A DNA stretch of 11,251 nucleotides from Clostridiales bacterium (GTDB lineage: Bacteria; Bacillota_A; Clostridia; Oscillospirales; Oscillospiraceae): contig JALFGI010000257.1 in the NCBI GenBank assembly GCA_022777455.1, positions 1 through 11,251 of the forward strand, given 5' to 3'. The notes under the pieces are model-generated. The model searched no databases. It saw only the letters and a list, made by a program, of their open reading frames with translations, and had not been told where the DNA came from. Shown piece by piece: positions 1-5,693 of this stretch. The translations under genes were made by a program, and so were the position numbers. Position 1 is the first letter of the stretch, and each line of letters starts with the position of its first letter.

Positions 1-257
1 ACCCCAATACGTGCTCGGCTGGTCTGTTGTCGTTACACTCCTGGGTATAAATTGTGGTATGATTGCCACCGGCAATCATCAGGATTCTGATTCGCTGCGC
101 GGAGCACCACGCTCGGTTCGTTTTTGCACGCCGTGATTGGATAATGCGTCATTTTTCCTGCGCAGAAACGTTACCGGGCGCTGCCCAGGAGTCCCGGATT
201 TCACACCAGCCCGGTGCGCCATTGGCCGCGGGCCCTGCCCGCCAAATTACATTTTGC
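1..257. other. Intergenic region left of the transporter gene
   Basis: I see no convincing gene here; the open frames have no ribosome site and no recognisable protein. Positions 59-79 form a 9-bp perfect stem with a 3-nt loop and no T-run. Positions 17-36 match 8265-8284 at 17 of 20 bases. Positions 237-255 carry a copy of the CCGCCAAATTACAATTT-like tail that also follows the three repeat elements further right. The stretch is probably a decayed member of that repeat family. A GCGGGC/GCCCGC hairpin (229-243) lies just past the transporter stop codon, but without a T-run it is a poor terminator. Confidence 0.4.
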
Positions 258-1196
258 CTACGAACCAACGAGGAACACCGCGGCCAGGGCGTAGACGGTG
301 ATGCTGATGAATACATACATGGAGCTCACCGCCGCGGCGTAGGCGCTGGCCTGGCGGGTGCGCAGGAAGGACTGCATGCTGAAGGTGGCAGGGGCGGACA
401 TGTAGATCACCACCGCCAGGATCAGCAGATCATCCCCGGGCATCAGGGCCCGCAGGCCCGCCACCGTAATGGCAATGGCTCCGGCCTGGACCAGAAAGCG
501 CAGGGCCACGGTTTGCAGGCAGGGCTTCCAATCCGTCAGGTCCGGCTTCAGGCTGTAGCCCACCACCAGCAAAATCATGGCGGTCATAGGCGCGGTGACC
601 AGGGCCTGCGTGTCCAGGTAAGCCTGCCCCAAGGGAGATGCGATCAGGGCCTCGGCGATGCCCGTCAGGCCGAAAATCACACCGGCGGCGCTGGCGATGA
701 AGGCGGGGTTGCGCAGGGCATCCCGCAATAGATTTTTGGCGCTGGGCTTGGTGCCGGTCTCCATCTCCTCCAGCAGGCCCATGTAGACGGAAAAACCGAA
801 CAGCAGTCCGGGAATATCCAGCATGGCCATCCGGGACAGATTCTCGCTGCCGCACAGATTGGCGTACAGGGGGTAGGCGATCATGCCGCCCTCATACAGG
901 CAGACCATGAAGGGGATGTACTTCCCGTAGGCCTGGGGCAGCAGCCGCCGGAGCAGAAAGCCTGCACCGAAGGTCGCAAGCTCCACGGCGAACACAAGCC
1001 CTACCACCACGGCGGTTTTGGAGGAATATTCCGCGGTGGACAAAGCGTGGAAAATGGCCACGGGGAGAATCACCTTGGTCACCAGTTTTTTGATGTTTTC
1101 AATGCCGGCATCGTTGAGAAAGCCGCTGGAGCGGCACCAGACGCCCACCCCGATCATCACGGCAATGGGCAGCAAAATTGTCAGAACCTGTATCAC
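258..1196 (-). CDS. AEC-family (auxin efflux carrier-like) membrane transporter
   Basis: A 312-residue, strongly hydrophobic protein whose length and hydrophobic spacing fit the AEC branch of the bile/arsenite/riboflavin transporter superfamily, with about ten membrane segments. The N-terminal half has the family look: an opening hydrophobic helix, then a segment around VTKVILPVAIFHAL; a loop with charged residues (EEMETGTKPSAK, about residues 143-154) divides it from the second half, which repeats the pattern (RNPAFIASAAGVIFG, later MSAPATFSMQSF). Bacterial AEC members export or import small organic acids and amino acids; the substrate cannot be read here. The start is GTG inside a GTGA overlap with the stop of the upstream gene, with an AAAGGAA ribosome site about nine bases upstream, so translation is probably coupled. 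No clear terminator follows. The family call is good, the function unknown. Confidence 0.85.
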   Translation of the reverse strand: MIQVLTILLPIAVMIGVGVWCRSSGFLNDAGIENIKKLVTKVILPVAIFHALSTAEYSSKTAVVVGLVFAVELATFGAGFLLRRLLPQAYGKYIPFMVCLYEGGMIAYPLYANLCGSENLSRMAMLDIPGLLFGFSVYMGLLEEMETGTKPSAKNLLRDALRNPAFIASAAGVIFGLTGIAEALIASPLGQAYLDTQALVTAPMTAMILLVVGYSLKPDLTDWKPCLQTVALRFLVQAGAIAITVAGLRALMPGDDLLILAVVIYMSAPATFSMQSFLRTRQASAYAAAVSSMYVFISITVYALAAVFLVGS

Positions 1197-2203
1197 GATT
1201 CTTTTCCTTTCCCCATTTGGAGCATCCCCAGCAGCTTATCGTCGGCAAAGGGCCGGGCGGAATAGGCGGCATTCAGAATGGCCTCCACATTATCGGCATC
1301 ATTTTCAATTTCCTTGGAAAAAAGCTGGGCCGTTTGCACATACTCCCCGCCCAGAAGTCCCACCAGCAGGCAGGAAATGACAATGAATTTCACCCGGCCG
1401 GCCAGATCGTAATCGCTCACCGCCTGGAGCCAGTAGCGCTCCACCAGGTATCGGGCCAGGGCCGCCGTTCGGGGTGGAAGGGCGGGGGTGTGGGGGCCCA
1501 AAAGCAGCTTCCGCCACTGGTCCGTGAGGATTTCCAGCCCTCGGAAAAATTCCAGAAAGCCCGCAATATCCGGCTGCTTTGCCAGGGATGCCGCCGTCTC
1601 CAGGGCCCCTTCCGGGTGGAATTCCTCTATCTCCGCCCCGTCCAGCTGGGCCTGGGCCCGGCAGCCATGGAACAGCAGCAATGTCAGCGCCTGGGCAGGG
1701 TCCGGATATGCTTCCAGCAGGGCCAAAGCCTGCTGTCTGGTTTCCAGCAGAATGGTCATGGCTTCCTCATCATAGTCCCCCGCTTCCCCGCCCTCTTCCC
1801 GGAAGGAAATCCGGGGTACGGCGGGAGCGGAGAGAATGAGCCGGGCAGCCTCCGGGCAGCTGAGCTCCAGCCCCAGCTCCACGAAATCGCCGTAGTCATG
1901 GCGCAGCCGGGGGAACTGACTGCACACATGGCACAGGGCCTGCTCCCCCAGCTCCGCCTGGATGCGGCACAGGCCGTCCTCCCGCCACATGGGGCAGCGG
2001 CCGTCCTGAATGGTCATCACGGTACCGCCGTCGGTATGGCGCAGCACCTGGCGAAGCCGGTCCCCCAGGGGGCCGGGGAGGCTGCGGTAAAGGGCAGCGG
2101 CTTCCTCGTCCACGTCCACATCCCACTCCTTGCAGCAGCTGTCCGGGCAGCGGCCGGCAATGCAGCGAAAATCGTCATAGTAGGAAGGCTTTGTCACATT
2201 CAT
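1193..2203 (-). CDS. FliB-like cysteine-cluster protein (annotated in relatives as flagellin lysine-N-methylase)
   Basis: A 336-residue protein. The N-terminus has a dense cysteine motif: C14, C19, C23 and C24 in RCIAGRCPDSCCKEW. A second set follows in DGRCPMW, GLCRIQ and ALCHVCSQFPR. This pattern is the hallmark of the FliB family, whose founding member methylates flagellin lysines. Many Clostridia carry homologues without flagella, and no flagellar gene is seen here, so I treat the methylase role as unproven. The cysteines suggest a metal or Fe-S site. A TTG start 15 bases upstream is possible but overlaps the ribosome site; GGAGGA at 2211-2216 sits eight bases before the ATG at 2203, which I choose. 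The gene overlaps the transporter downstream and has no promoter of its own, only a terminator-like hairpin right before it. Confidence 0.8.
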   Translation of the reverse strand: MNVTKPSYYDDFRCIAGRCPDSCCKEWDVDVDEEAAALYRSLPGPLGDRLRQVLRHTDGGTVMTIQDGRCPMWREDGLCRIQAELGEQALCHVCSQFPRLRHDYGDFVELGLELSCPEAARLILSAPAVPRISFREEGGEAGDYDEEAMTILLETRQQALALLEAYPDPAQALTLLLFHGCRAQAQLDGAEIEEFHPEGALETAASLAKQPDIAGFLEFFRGLEILTDQWRKLLLGPHTPALPPRTAALARYLVERYWLQAVSDYDLAGRVKFIVISCLLVGLLGGEYVQTAQLFSKEIENDADNVEAILNAAYSARPFADDKLLGMLQMGKGKES

Positions 2204-2216
2204 CCTGAAATCCTCC

Positions 2217-2251
2217 AAAAAAAGAGGGCCATTCCAGGGGAACGGGCCCTC
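2217..2251 (-). terminator. Intrinsic terminator or attenuator between the DivIVA-like gene and fliB-like gene
   Basis: Read on the minus strand, GAGGGCC pairs with GGCCCTC (2245-2251 with 2224-2230), with a further TTCC/GGAA pairing inside. Seven T residues (2217-2223) follow at once. The T-run is directly followed by the GGAGGA ribosome site of the fliB-like gene, so the hairpin would both end the upstream message and sit against the next gene's translation start. Because no promoter is visible between them, read-through is probably how the next two genes are transcribed. Confidence 0.8.
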
Positions 2252-2268
2252 AAAAGGGTATGATACAA

Positions 2269-2847
2269 TTATGCCTCGATTTCGGCGTTCAGGGCCTGGG
2301 CCATTCCGGCAGCATCGGCAACGGCCTGACGGCTGTCGGACACGGCCTGCTGCAGCTGGGCCAGCTGCTCCGTCACCTGGGCGGTGACCTGAGAAAGGCG
2401 GTCGGAAACGTCGTCCATCCGGGTGGTCATTTTTCCCAGGGCATCGGCGGTCTGCCTGCCCACCTGGCGGGCCCGCTCCTTGGCCATCCGCTCCACCCGC
2501 TCGGCCCGGCGATAGGCCTCCAGCTCGGATTCGGAAGGTGCGGCAGGCTGGGCAGGGGCAGCAGGCCTGGCCAGGGCTGCATTGGCTTCCTGCAAACTGT
2601 GCTCCAGAGCGGCAATGCGGTGCTTCAGCGTCTCGTTCTCCGCCTGGGCCGCGCTGAGCTGCTTTTCCAGCTCGGAAACCCGGTTGGAATCCAGAGTGTC
2701 CTGCTTGCCCTTCAGATATTCCAGCTCATTGGTCAGCTGTGCCACCTGGGCAGCGTGCTTATTATTGATGAATTCCAGGTAACGAACCACGTCTTCCCGG
2801 TTGAAGCCGCCCAAAGAGGAGCGGAACTGATTCGGCTGTTCCACCAT
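2269..2847 (-). CDS. DivIVA-like coiled-coil protein
   Basis: A 192-residue cytoplasmic protein. Residues 8-31 (FRSSLGGFNREDVVRYLEFINNKH) resemble the start of DivIVA/GpsB-type proteins, which bind curved membrane or divisome partners through this region. A predicted coiled coil covers about residues 32-92 (repeated ELEKQL, ENETLKHRI and ALEHSL heptads). A Pro/Ala-rich hinge at about 92-103 (LARPAAPAQPAAP) leads to a second helical stretch to the C-terminus. The role is probably in division, cell shape or polar scaffolding, but it could be a clade-specific relative. The start at 2847 is chosen because AGGAGG lies seven bases before it; a longer start at 2871 would contain the ribosome site. 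It has its own promoter (2880-2908), is transcribed away from the tRNA gene, and ends at a clear hairpin. Confidence 0.75.
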   Translation of the reverse strand: MVEQPNQFRSSLGGFNREDVVRYLEFINNKHAAQVAQLTNELEYLKGKQDTLDSNRVSELEKQLSAAQAENETLKHRIAALEHSLQEANAALARPAAPAQPAAPSESELEAYRRAERVERMAKERARQVGRQTADALGKMTTRMDDVSDRLSQVTAQVTEQLAQLQQAVSDSRQAVADAAGMAQALNAEIEA

Positions 2848-2879
2848 AAAAAATCCTCCTGAAAAGAACATTTTTCTGA

Positions 2880-2908
2880 ATTATACCACAGCAGCGGCAA
2901 GAAAACAA
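2880..2908 (-). promoter_or_regulatory. Sigma-A promoter of the DivIVA-like gene
   Basis: On the minus strand a TTGTTT -35 box (2903-2908) and a perfect TATAAT -10 box (2880-2885) are separated by 17 bases. TGG directly precedes the -10, which gives an extended TGn element. The gene's ribosome site follows shortly after, so the leader is short. Confidence 0.85.
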
Positions 2909-2973
2909 CCTTCTGTTTCGGCAATCGGAAAGAAATCCGTCGCCAGAAGAGGAAAAATTTTTCCGTTCGCCTC

Positions 2974-3002
2974 TTTACAAAACCGTTTTTTCCTGCTATA
3001 AT
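2974..3002 (+). promoter_or_regulatory. Sigma-A promoter of the tRNA-Arg gene
   Basis: A TTTACA -35 box (2974-2979) and a perfect TATAAT -10 box (2997-3002) are 17 bases apart, with TGC just before the -10 as an extended element. The tRNA begins 19 bases after the -10. It is divergent from the DivIVA-like promoter. Confidence 0.9.
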
Positions 3003-3021
3003 AGCTCCGCTGTAAACAAAT

Positions 3022-3097
3022 GCGCCAGTGGCTCAATGGATAGAGCATCGGATTCCGGTTCCGAGGGTTGGGGGTTCGAGTCCCTTCTGGCGTACCA
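3022..3097 (+). tRNA. tRNA-Arg (anticodon CCG)
   Basis: The 76-nt sequence folds as a cloverleaf with an encoded CCA. The acceptor pairs GCGCCAG with CTGGCGT, where the first pair is a G-U wobble. The D-stem is GCTC/GAGC. The anticodon stem is TCGGA/TCCGA around the loop TTCCGGT, so the anticodon at 3055-3057 is CCG, reading CGG. The T-arm is GGGGG-TTCGAGT-CCCTT with two G-U pairs. A promoter precedes it and a terminator follows directly. Confidence 0.95.
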
Positions 3098-3341
3098 AAA
3101 ACGGGTCATCCCATTCGGGATGGCCCGTTTTTGATGTGTCAGGCGGGACTCGAACCATTTCATGCAGATGTCCGGTGGACATCTGCTCGGCGGCGGCTGG
3201 ACGACGCCGACTCCTTAGTGTAACGAGTCCCTTCTGGCGTACCGGCAACGAGTCGCCCTATCGGGATGGCCCGTTTTTGATGTGTCAGGGGGACTCGAAC
3301 CATTTCATGCAGATGTCCGGTGGACATCTGCCCGGCGGCGG
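3077..3341. repeat. Imperfect tandem duplication containing a broken tRNA 3' end
   Basis: Unit one (3077-3196) begins inside the tRNA T-arm; unit two (3224-3341) repeats it about 147 bases later with a few substitutions and one small gap. Each unit holds the last 20 bases of the tRNA up to ACC, a terminator-like stem (degenerate on its left arm in unit two), an inverted T-arm sequence (GGGACTCGAACC), and a perfect hairpin with 10-bp arms (GCAGATGTCC/GGACATCTGC at 3164-3186 and 3309-3331). Only the first tRNA is complete. The second is a remnant of about 20 bases and cannot fold as a tRNA. Confidence 0.85.
3098..3132 (+). terminator. Intrinsic terminator after tRNA-Arg
   Basis: AAAAACGGG and CATCCC pair with GGGATG and CCCGTTTTT around an ATTC loop; one unpaired or mismatched position (T/G) separates the two helices. 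The stem ends in five T residues. It starts at the base after the encoded CCA. Confidence 0.9.
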
Positions 3342-3369
3342 ATTGGGCGGTATACGGTTCGTCCATCTC

Positions 3370-3529
3370 GTAGGGAACGGCCTGTGTGCCGTTCCGCCCA
3401 GCCCCGGTATTTGCACGGTACGATGAAGGGTATTCCGTCCGTTCAAACCGCGTCCCATTCAACCGGATATTCCGGCCCGTTAGGTTATGGCCGCTGTGCG
3501 GACGGAACGGCACATAGGCCGTTCCCTAC
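3370..3529. repeat. MITE/REPIN-like element, copy A (160 bp)
   Basis: Both ends carry near-identical inverted sequences of about 28 bases (GTAGGGAACGGCC... and its complement). Each end folds by itself into a hairpin with an 8-bp stem (GGAACGGC/GCCGTTCC). The core matches copy B (10725-10895) in the same orientation. TTCGTCCA occurs on both sides (3358-3365 and 3533-3540). No open frame of substance lies inside, so it is non-autonomous. Confidence 0.85.
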
Positions 3530-3684
3530 AGATTCGTCCAACATAATCCCATTCTTCCTACCGCCAAAGTACAATTTCTCCCCTTGGTGGATTCACCCGA
3601 AGGGAACGGGGCACATTCAGTCAAACACACAAATATGGCAGGGAAAATTCTCTGCTGTCCGGGGGATTTTTCTGAGAAAAAGGG
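3530..3684. other. Intergenic tail of copy A and upstream region of cooC
   Basis: It holds the shared tail motif (ACCGCCAAAGTACAATTT, 3560-3577), located 30 bases after the element end, as in the other copies. A short A/T palindrome, TTTTTCT-G-AGAAAAA, lies at 3667-3681. No gene is seen in this stretch. Confidence 0.5.
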
Positions 3685-3724
3685 TTGAATTTCCGGGCTG
3701 TGTATGATACGATATCGTCGTATC
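3685..3724 (+). promoter_or_regulatory. Candidate promoter and inverted-repeat operator of cooC
   Basis: TTGAAT (3685-3690) and TACGAT (3708-3713) are 17 bases apart with TGA before the -10, a plausible sigma-A promoter. A perfect inverted repeat, GATACGA-TATCG-TCGTATC (3706-3724), covers the -10 box and the likely start site. An alternative pairing, ATATCG/CGATAT (3712-3717 with 3724-3729), overlaps it. This position is typical of a repressor operator. I cannot name the regulator. Confidence 0.55.
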
Positions 3725-3782
3725 GATATGGGTGCCCGTGCGCCCTTTTGATGCGCCAATTTACGCAAAGGAAGCATTTATT

Positions 3783-4553
3783 ATGGCTACACCCCATACC
3801 ATCGCAGTCGCCGGCAAGGGCGGCGTGGGCAAAACCACCACCTGCGGTATGATCATTGATTATCTGTGCAAGAAGCACGCGGGCCCCGTTCTGGTGGTGG
3901 ACGCGGATGCCAACTCCAATCTGAACGAAGTGCTTGGCGTGGAGGCGGAAGTCTCTTTGGGCCAGATTCGGGAGGAAATGGCCCAGGCGGAGCTGAAGGG
4001 CACCATTCCCAAGGGCATGACCAAGGCGGACTATGCCGAGATGAAATTCAACGATGCCCTGATCGAAGAGGACGACTTCGACATGCTCATCATGGGCCGC
4101 ACCCAGGGCAAGGGCTGCTATTGTTATGTCAACGGCGTGCTCAAGGCCCAGGTGGACAAATACGCCAAGAATTATTCCTACATCGTCATGGACAACGAGG
4201 CCGGCCTGGAGCATGTGGCCCGGGGCACCCTGCCCCATGTGGACACCATGCTGCTCATCTCCGACTGCTCCCGCCGGGGCATTCAGGCGGTGGCACGGCT
4301 GGCGGAAATGATCCACGAAATGGAGCTCAATCCCACGCAGATGGGCCTGATCGTCAACCGGGCCCCCGGCGGCGTGCTGGAGGACGGCGTGAAGGCCGAA
4401 ATTGAAAAGCACGGCCTGACGCTCTTCGGCGTGCTGCCCCAGGACGACGCGGTTTACCGCTGCGACTGCAACGGCGAGCCTTCCGCCCTTCTTCCGGATT
4501 CCGACGACATGAAGAGCGCCCTGAAGGGAATCCTGCAGAACATCGGCCTGTAA
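3783..4553 (+). CDS. cooC: CooC/AcsF-type nickel-insertion ATPase (CODH/ACS maturation)
   Basis: A 256-residue soluble MinD/SIMIBI-class ATPase. The deviant Walker A (GKGGVGKTT, residues 11-19) carries the signature lysine of this class, VVDADANSNL (38-47) is the switch region, and MDNEAGLEH starts at about 136. A CxC pair at C112/C114 matches, as I recall, the CxC used by CooC dimers to bind nickel or zinc. Such proteins use ATP to load Ni into CO dehydrogenase (CooC) or acetyl-CoA synthase (AcsF); its location with acsB rather than acsA makes the AcsF role attractive, but sequence alone does not decide it. A second CxC (C227/C229) near the C-terminus is unusual in my memory of the family. 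The start at 3783 has AAAGGAAG about nine bases upstream; an earlier ATG at 3732 lacks one. It heads the gene cluster behind its own promoter. Confidence 0.92.
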   Translation: MATPHTIAVAGKGGVGKTTTCGMIIDYLCKKHAGPVLVVDADANSNLNEVLGVEAEVSLGQIREEMAQAELKGTIPKGMTKADYAEMKFNDALIEEDDFDMLIMGRTQGKGCYCYVNGVLKAQVDKYAKNYSYIVMDNEAGLEHVARGTLPHVDTMLLISDCSRRGIQAVARLAEMIHEMELNPTQMGLIVNRAPGGVLEDGVKAEIEKHGLTLFGVLPQDDAVYRCDCNGEPSALLPDSDDMKSALKGILQNIGL

Positions 4554-4565
4554 ACTCATATTCTT

Positions 4566-4687
4566 CGAAAACCGGCCGGAGGCCGCTTCGGAAGGTGCGA
4601 TTTCCCAGTTCCCCACGCCGGGGACTTGGGAAATCGTCCCTGCCCAGCGGCAAGGCGGCAATTCTTGCCCAAGCCGGACGATTTTCG
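4566..4687 (+). promoter_or_regulatory. Structured leader RNA candidate upstream of acsD
   Basis: The 178-base gap between cooC and acsD can fold as a closed multi-branch structure. The closing stem pairs CGAAAA (4566-4571) with TTTTCG (4682-4687) and CCGGC (4572-4576) with GCCGG (4673-4677). Inside lies a long hairpin (4598-4636; a 10-bp perfect base CGATTTCCCA/TGGGAAATCG and a CCCC/GGGG tip) and a 6-bp hairpin GGCAAG/CTTGCC (4649-4669). No T-run follows. The acsD ribosome site lies about 30 bases downstream. It matches no riboswitch class I know, and I see no cobalamin box. It may also be an mRNA-stabilising or processing element. Confidence 0.45.
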
Positions 4688-4731
4688 TGAATAAAAATTT
4701 CAGAAAGTAAAAACAAGGGGGAAACATTACA

Positions 4732-5673
4732 ATGGCTTTTACACCCAAGAAGGTGGCATACCGCGGCGCCATCAACGCTGTCACCCTGGGCACCGGTGAT
4801 AAGGCAATCGTCATCGGTGGTCAGAACGTACTGCCCTTCTACACCTTCGATGCTCCCATCGAGAACGCACCCAAGATCGGTGTGGAAATCTCCGACTGCG
4901 CTTCCGAGTGGACCGCTCCCGCGCTGAAGGAATTCTACGCCGGCTGCACCACCATGGTTGACTACGCCAAGAAGGCGGAGACCATGCCCGGCGCCGACTT
5001 CCTGTGCCTGCACTTCGAGTCCGCCGATCCCAACGGTGCCAACCGTCCTGTCGCTGACTGCGTCGCCGATGCCAAGGCAGTGGCCGAGGCCGTTACCATG
5101 CCCATCGTGATCATGGGCTGCAAGAACATCGAGAAGGACGGCGAGCTGTTCTCCAAGATCGCCGAGGCCCTGCAGGGCAAGAATATCCTGGTGCTCTCCG
5201 CCCGCAGCGAAGACTACAAAACCGTCGGTGCTTCCGTCGCCCTGGCTTACGGCCAGAAGGTTGGCGCCGAGACCGCTGACGACATCAACCTGGCCAAGCA
5301 GCTGAACATCATGCTCAAGGGCCTGACCGTTCCCGCCTCCTCCATCGTGATGAACGTGGGCACCGCTGCCGTGGGCTACGGCTATGAGTACGTGGCCTCC
5401 ACCCTGGACCGCGTCCGTCTGGCCGCTCTGGCTCAGTCCGATGCCGACCTGCAGATGCCCATCATCGCCCCCGTGTCCACCGACACCTGGAGCGTGAAGG
5501 AAGCTACCGCTTCCGAAGAGGATGAGCCCACCTGGGGCAACGCCGAAGAGCGCGCCATCGGCATGGAAGTTTCCACCGCTGCCGCCAACCTGACCGGCGG
5601 CGCCGATGCCGTGATCATGCGCCATCCCGCGGCTGTTGCAACCATTAAGCAGTTCATCACTGAGCTGGTCTGA
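4732..5673 (+). CDS. acsD: Corrinoid iron-sulfur protein small subunit (CODH/ACS delta subunit)
   Basis: A 313-residue protein, near the usual length of about 310-320. It forms a TIM-barrel that, with AcsC, holds the cobalamin which carries the methyl group from methyl-THF to acetyl-CoA synthase. Recognisable family segments are FDAPIENAPKIGVEISD (about residues 39-55), DFLCLHFESADPN, MPIVIMGCKN and SSIVMNVGTAAVGYGYEY. It is cytoplasmic, with no signal peptide. AGGGGGA lies about nine bases before the ATG. The next gene starts 20 bases after its stop, so the two corrinoid protein subunits are clearly co-transcribed. Codon use is strongly biased to C- or G-ending and a few preferred T-ending codons (GCC, AAG, CTG, GCT), fitting high expression. 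Confidence 0.96.
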   Translation: MAFTPKKVAYRGAINAVTLGTGDKAIVIGGQNVLPFYTFDAPIENAPKIGVEISDCASEWTAPALKEFYAGCTTMVDYAKKAETMPGADFLCLHFESADPNGANRPVADCVADAKAVAEAVTMPIVIMGCKNIEKDGELFSKIAEALQGKNILVLSARSEDYKTVGASVALAYGQKVGAETADDINLAKQLNIMLKGLTVPASSIVMNVGTAAVGYGYEYVASTLDRVRLAALAQSDADLQMPIIAPVSTDTWSVKEATASEEDEPTWGNAEERAIGMEVSTAAANLTGGADAVIMRHPAAVATIKQFITELV

Positions 5674-5693
5674 TTGGAAGGAGGATACATACA

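Noticed and set aside
28..63. Promoter around TATAAA/TATGAT near the left edge
   Set aside because: Spacings to any -35-like box are wrong (12 or 19 bases) and no gene follows on that strand.
3224..3243. Second tRNA-Arg gene
   Set aside because: Only the last 20 bases of the tRNA are present, with no anticodon arm or D-arm.
3077..3341. CRISPR array
   Set aside because: Only two units of about 120 bp; no short regular repeats and no cas genes.
3028..3426. Open frame over the tRNA and the tandem repeats
   Set aside because: It overlaps the tRNA and repeats; its peptide repeats only because the DNA does.
4554..4731. Cobalamin riboswitch before acsD
   Set aside because: No recognisable B12 box; the structure seen does not match that class.
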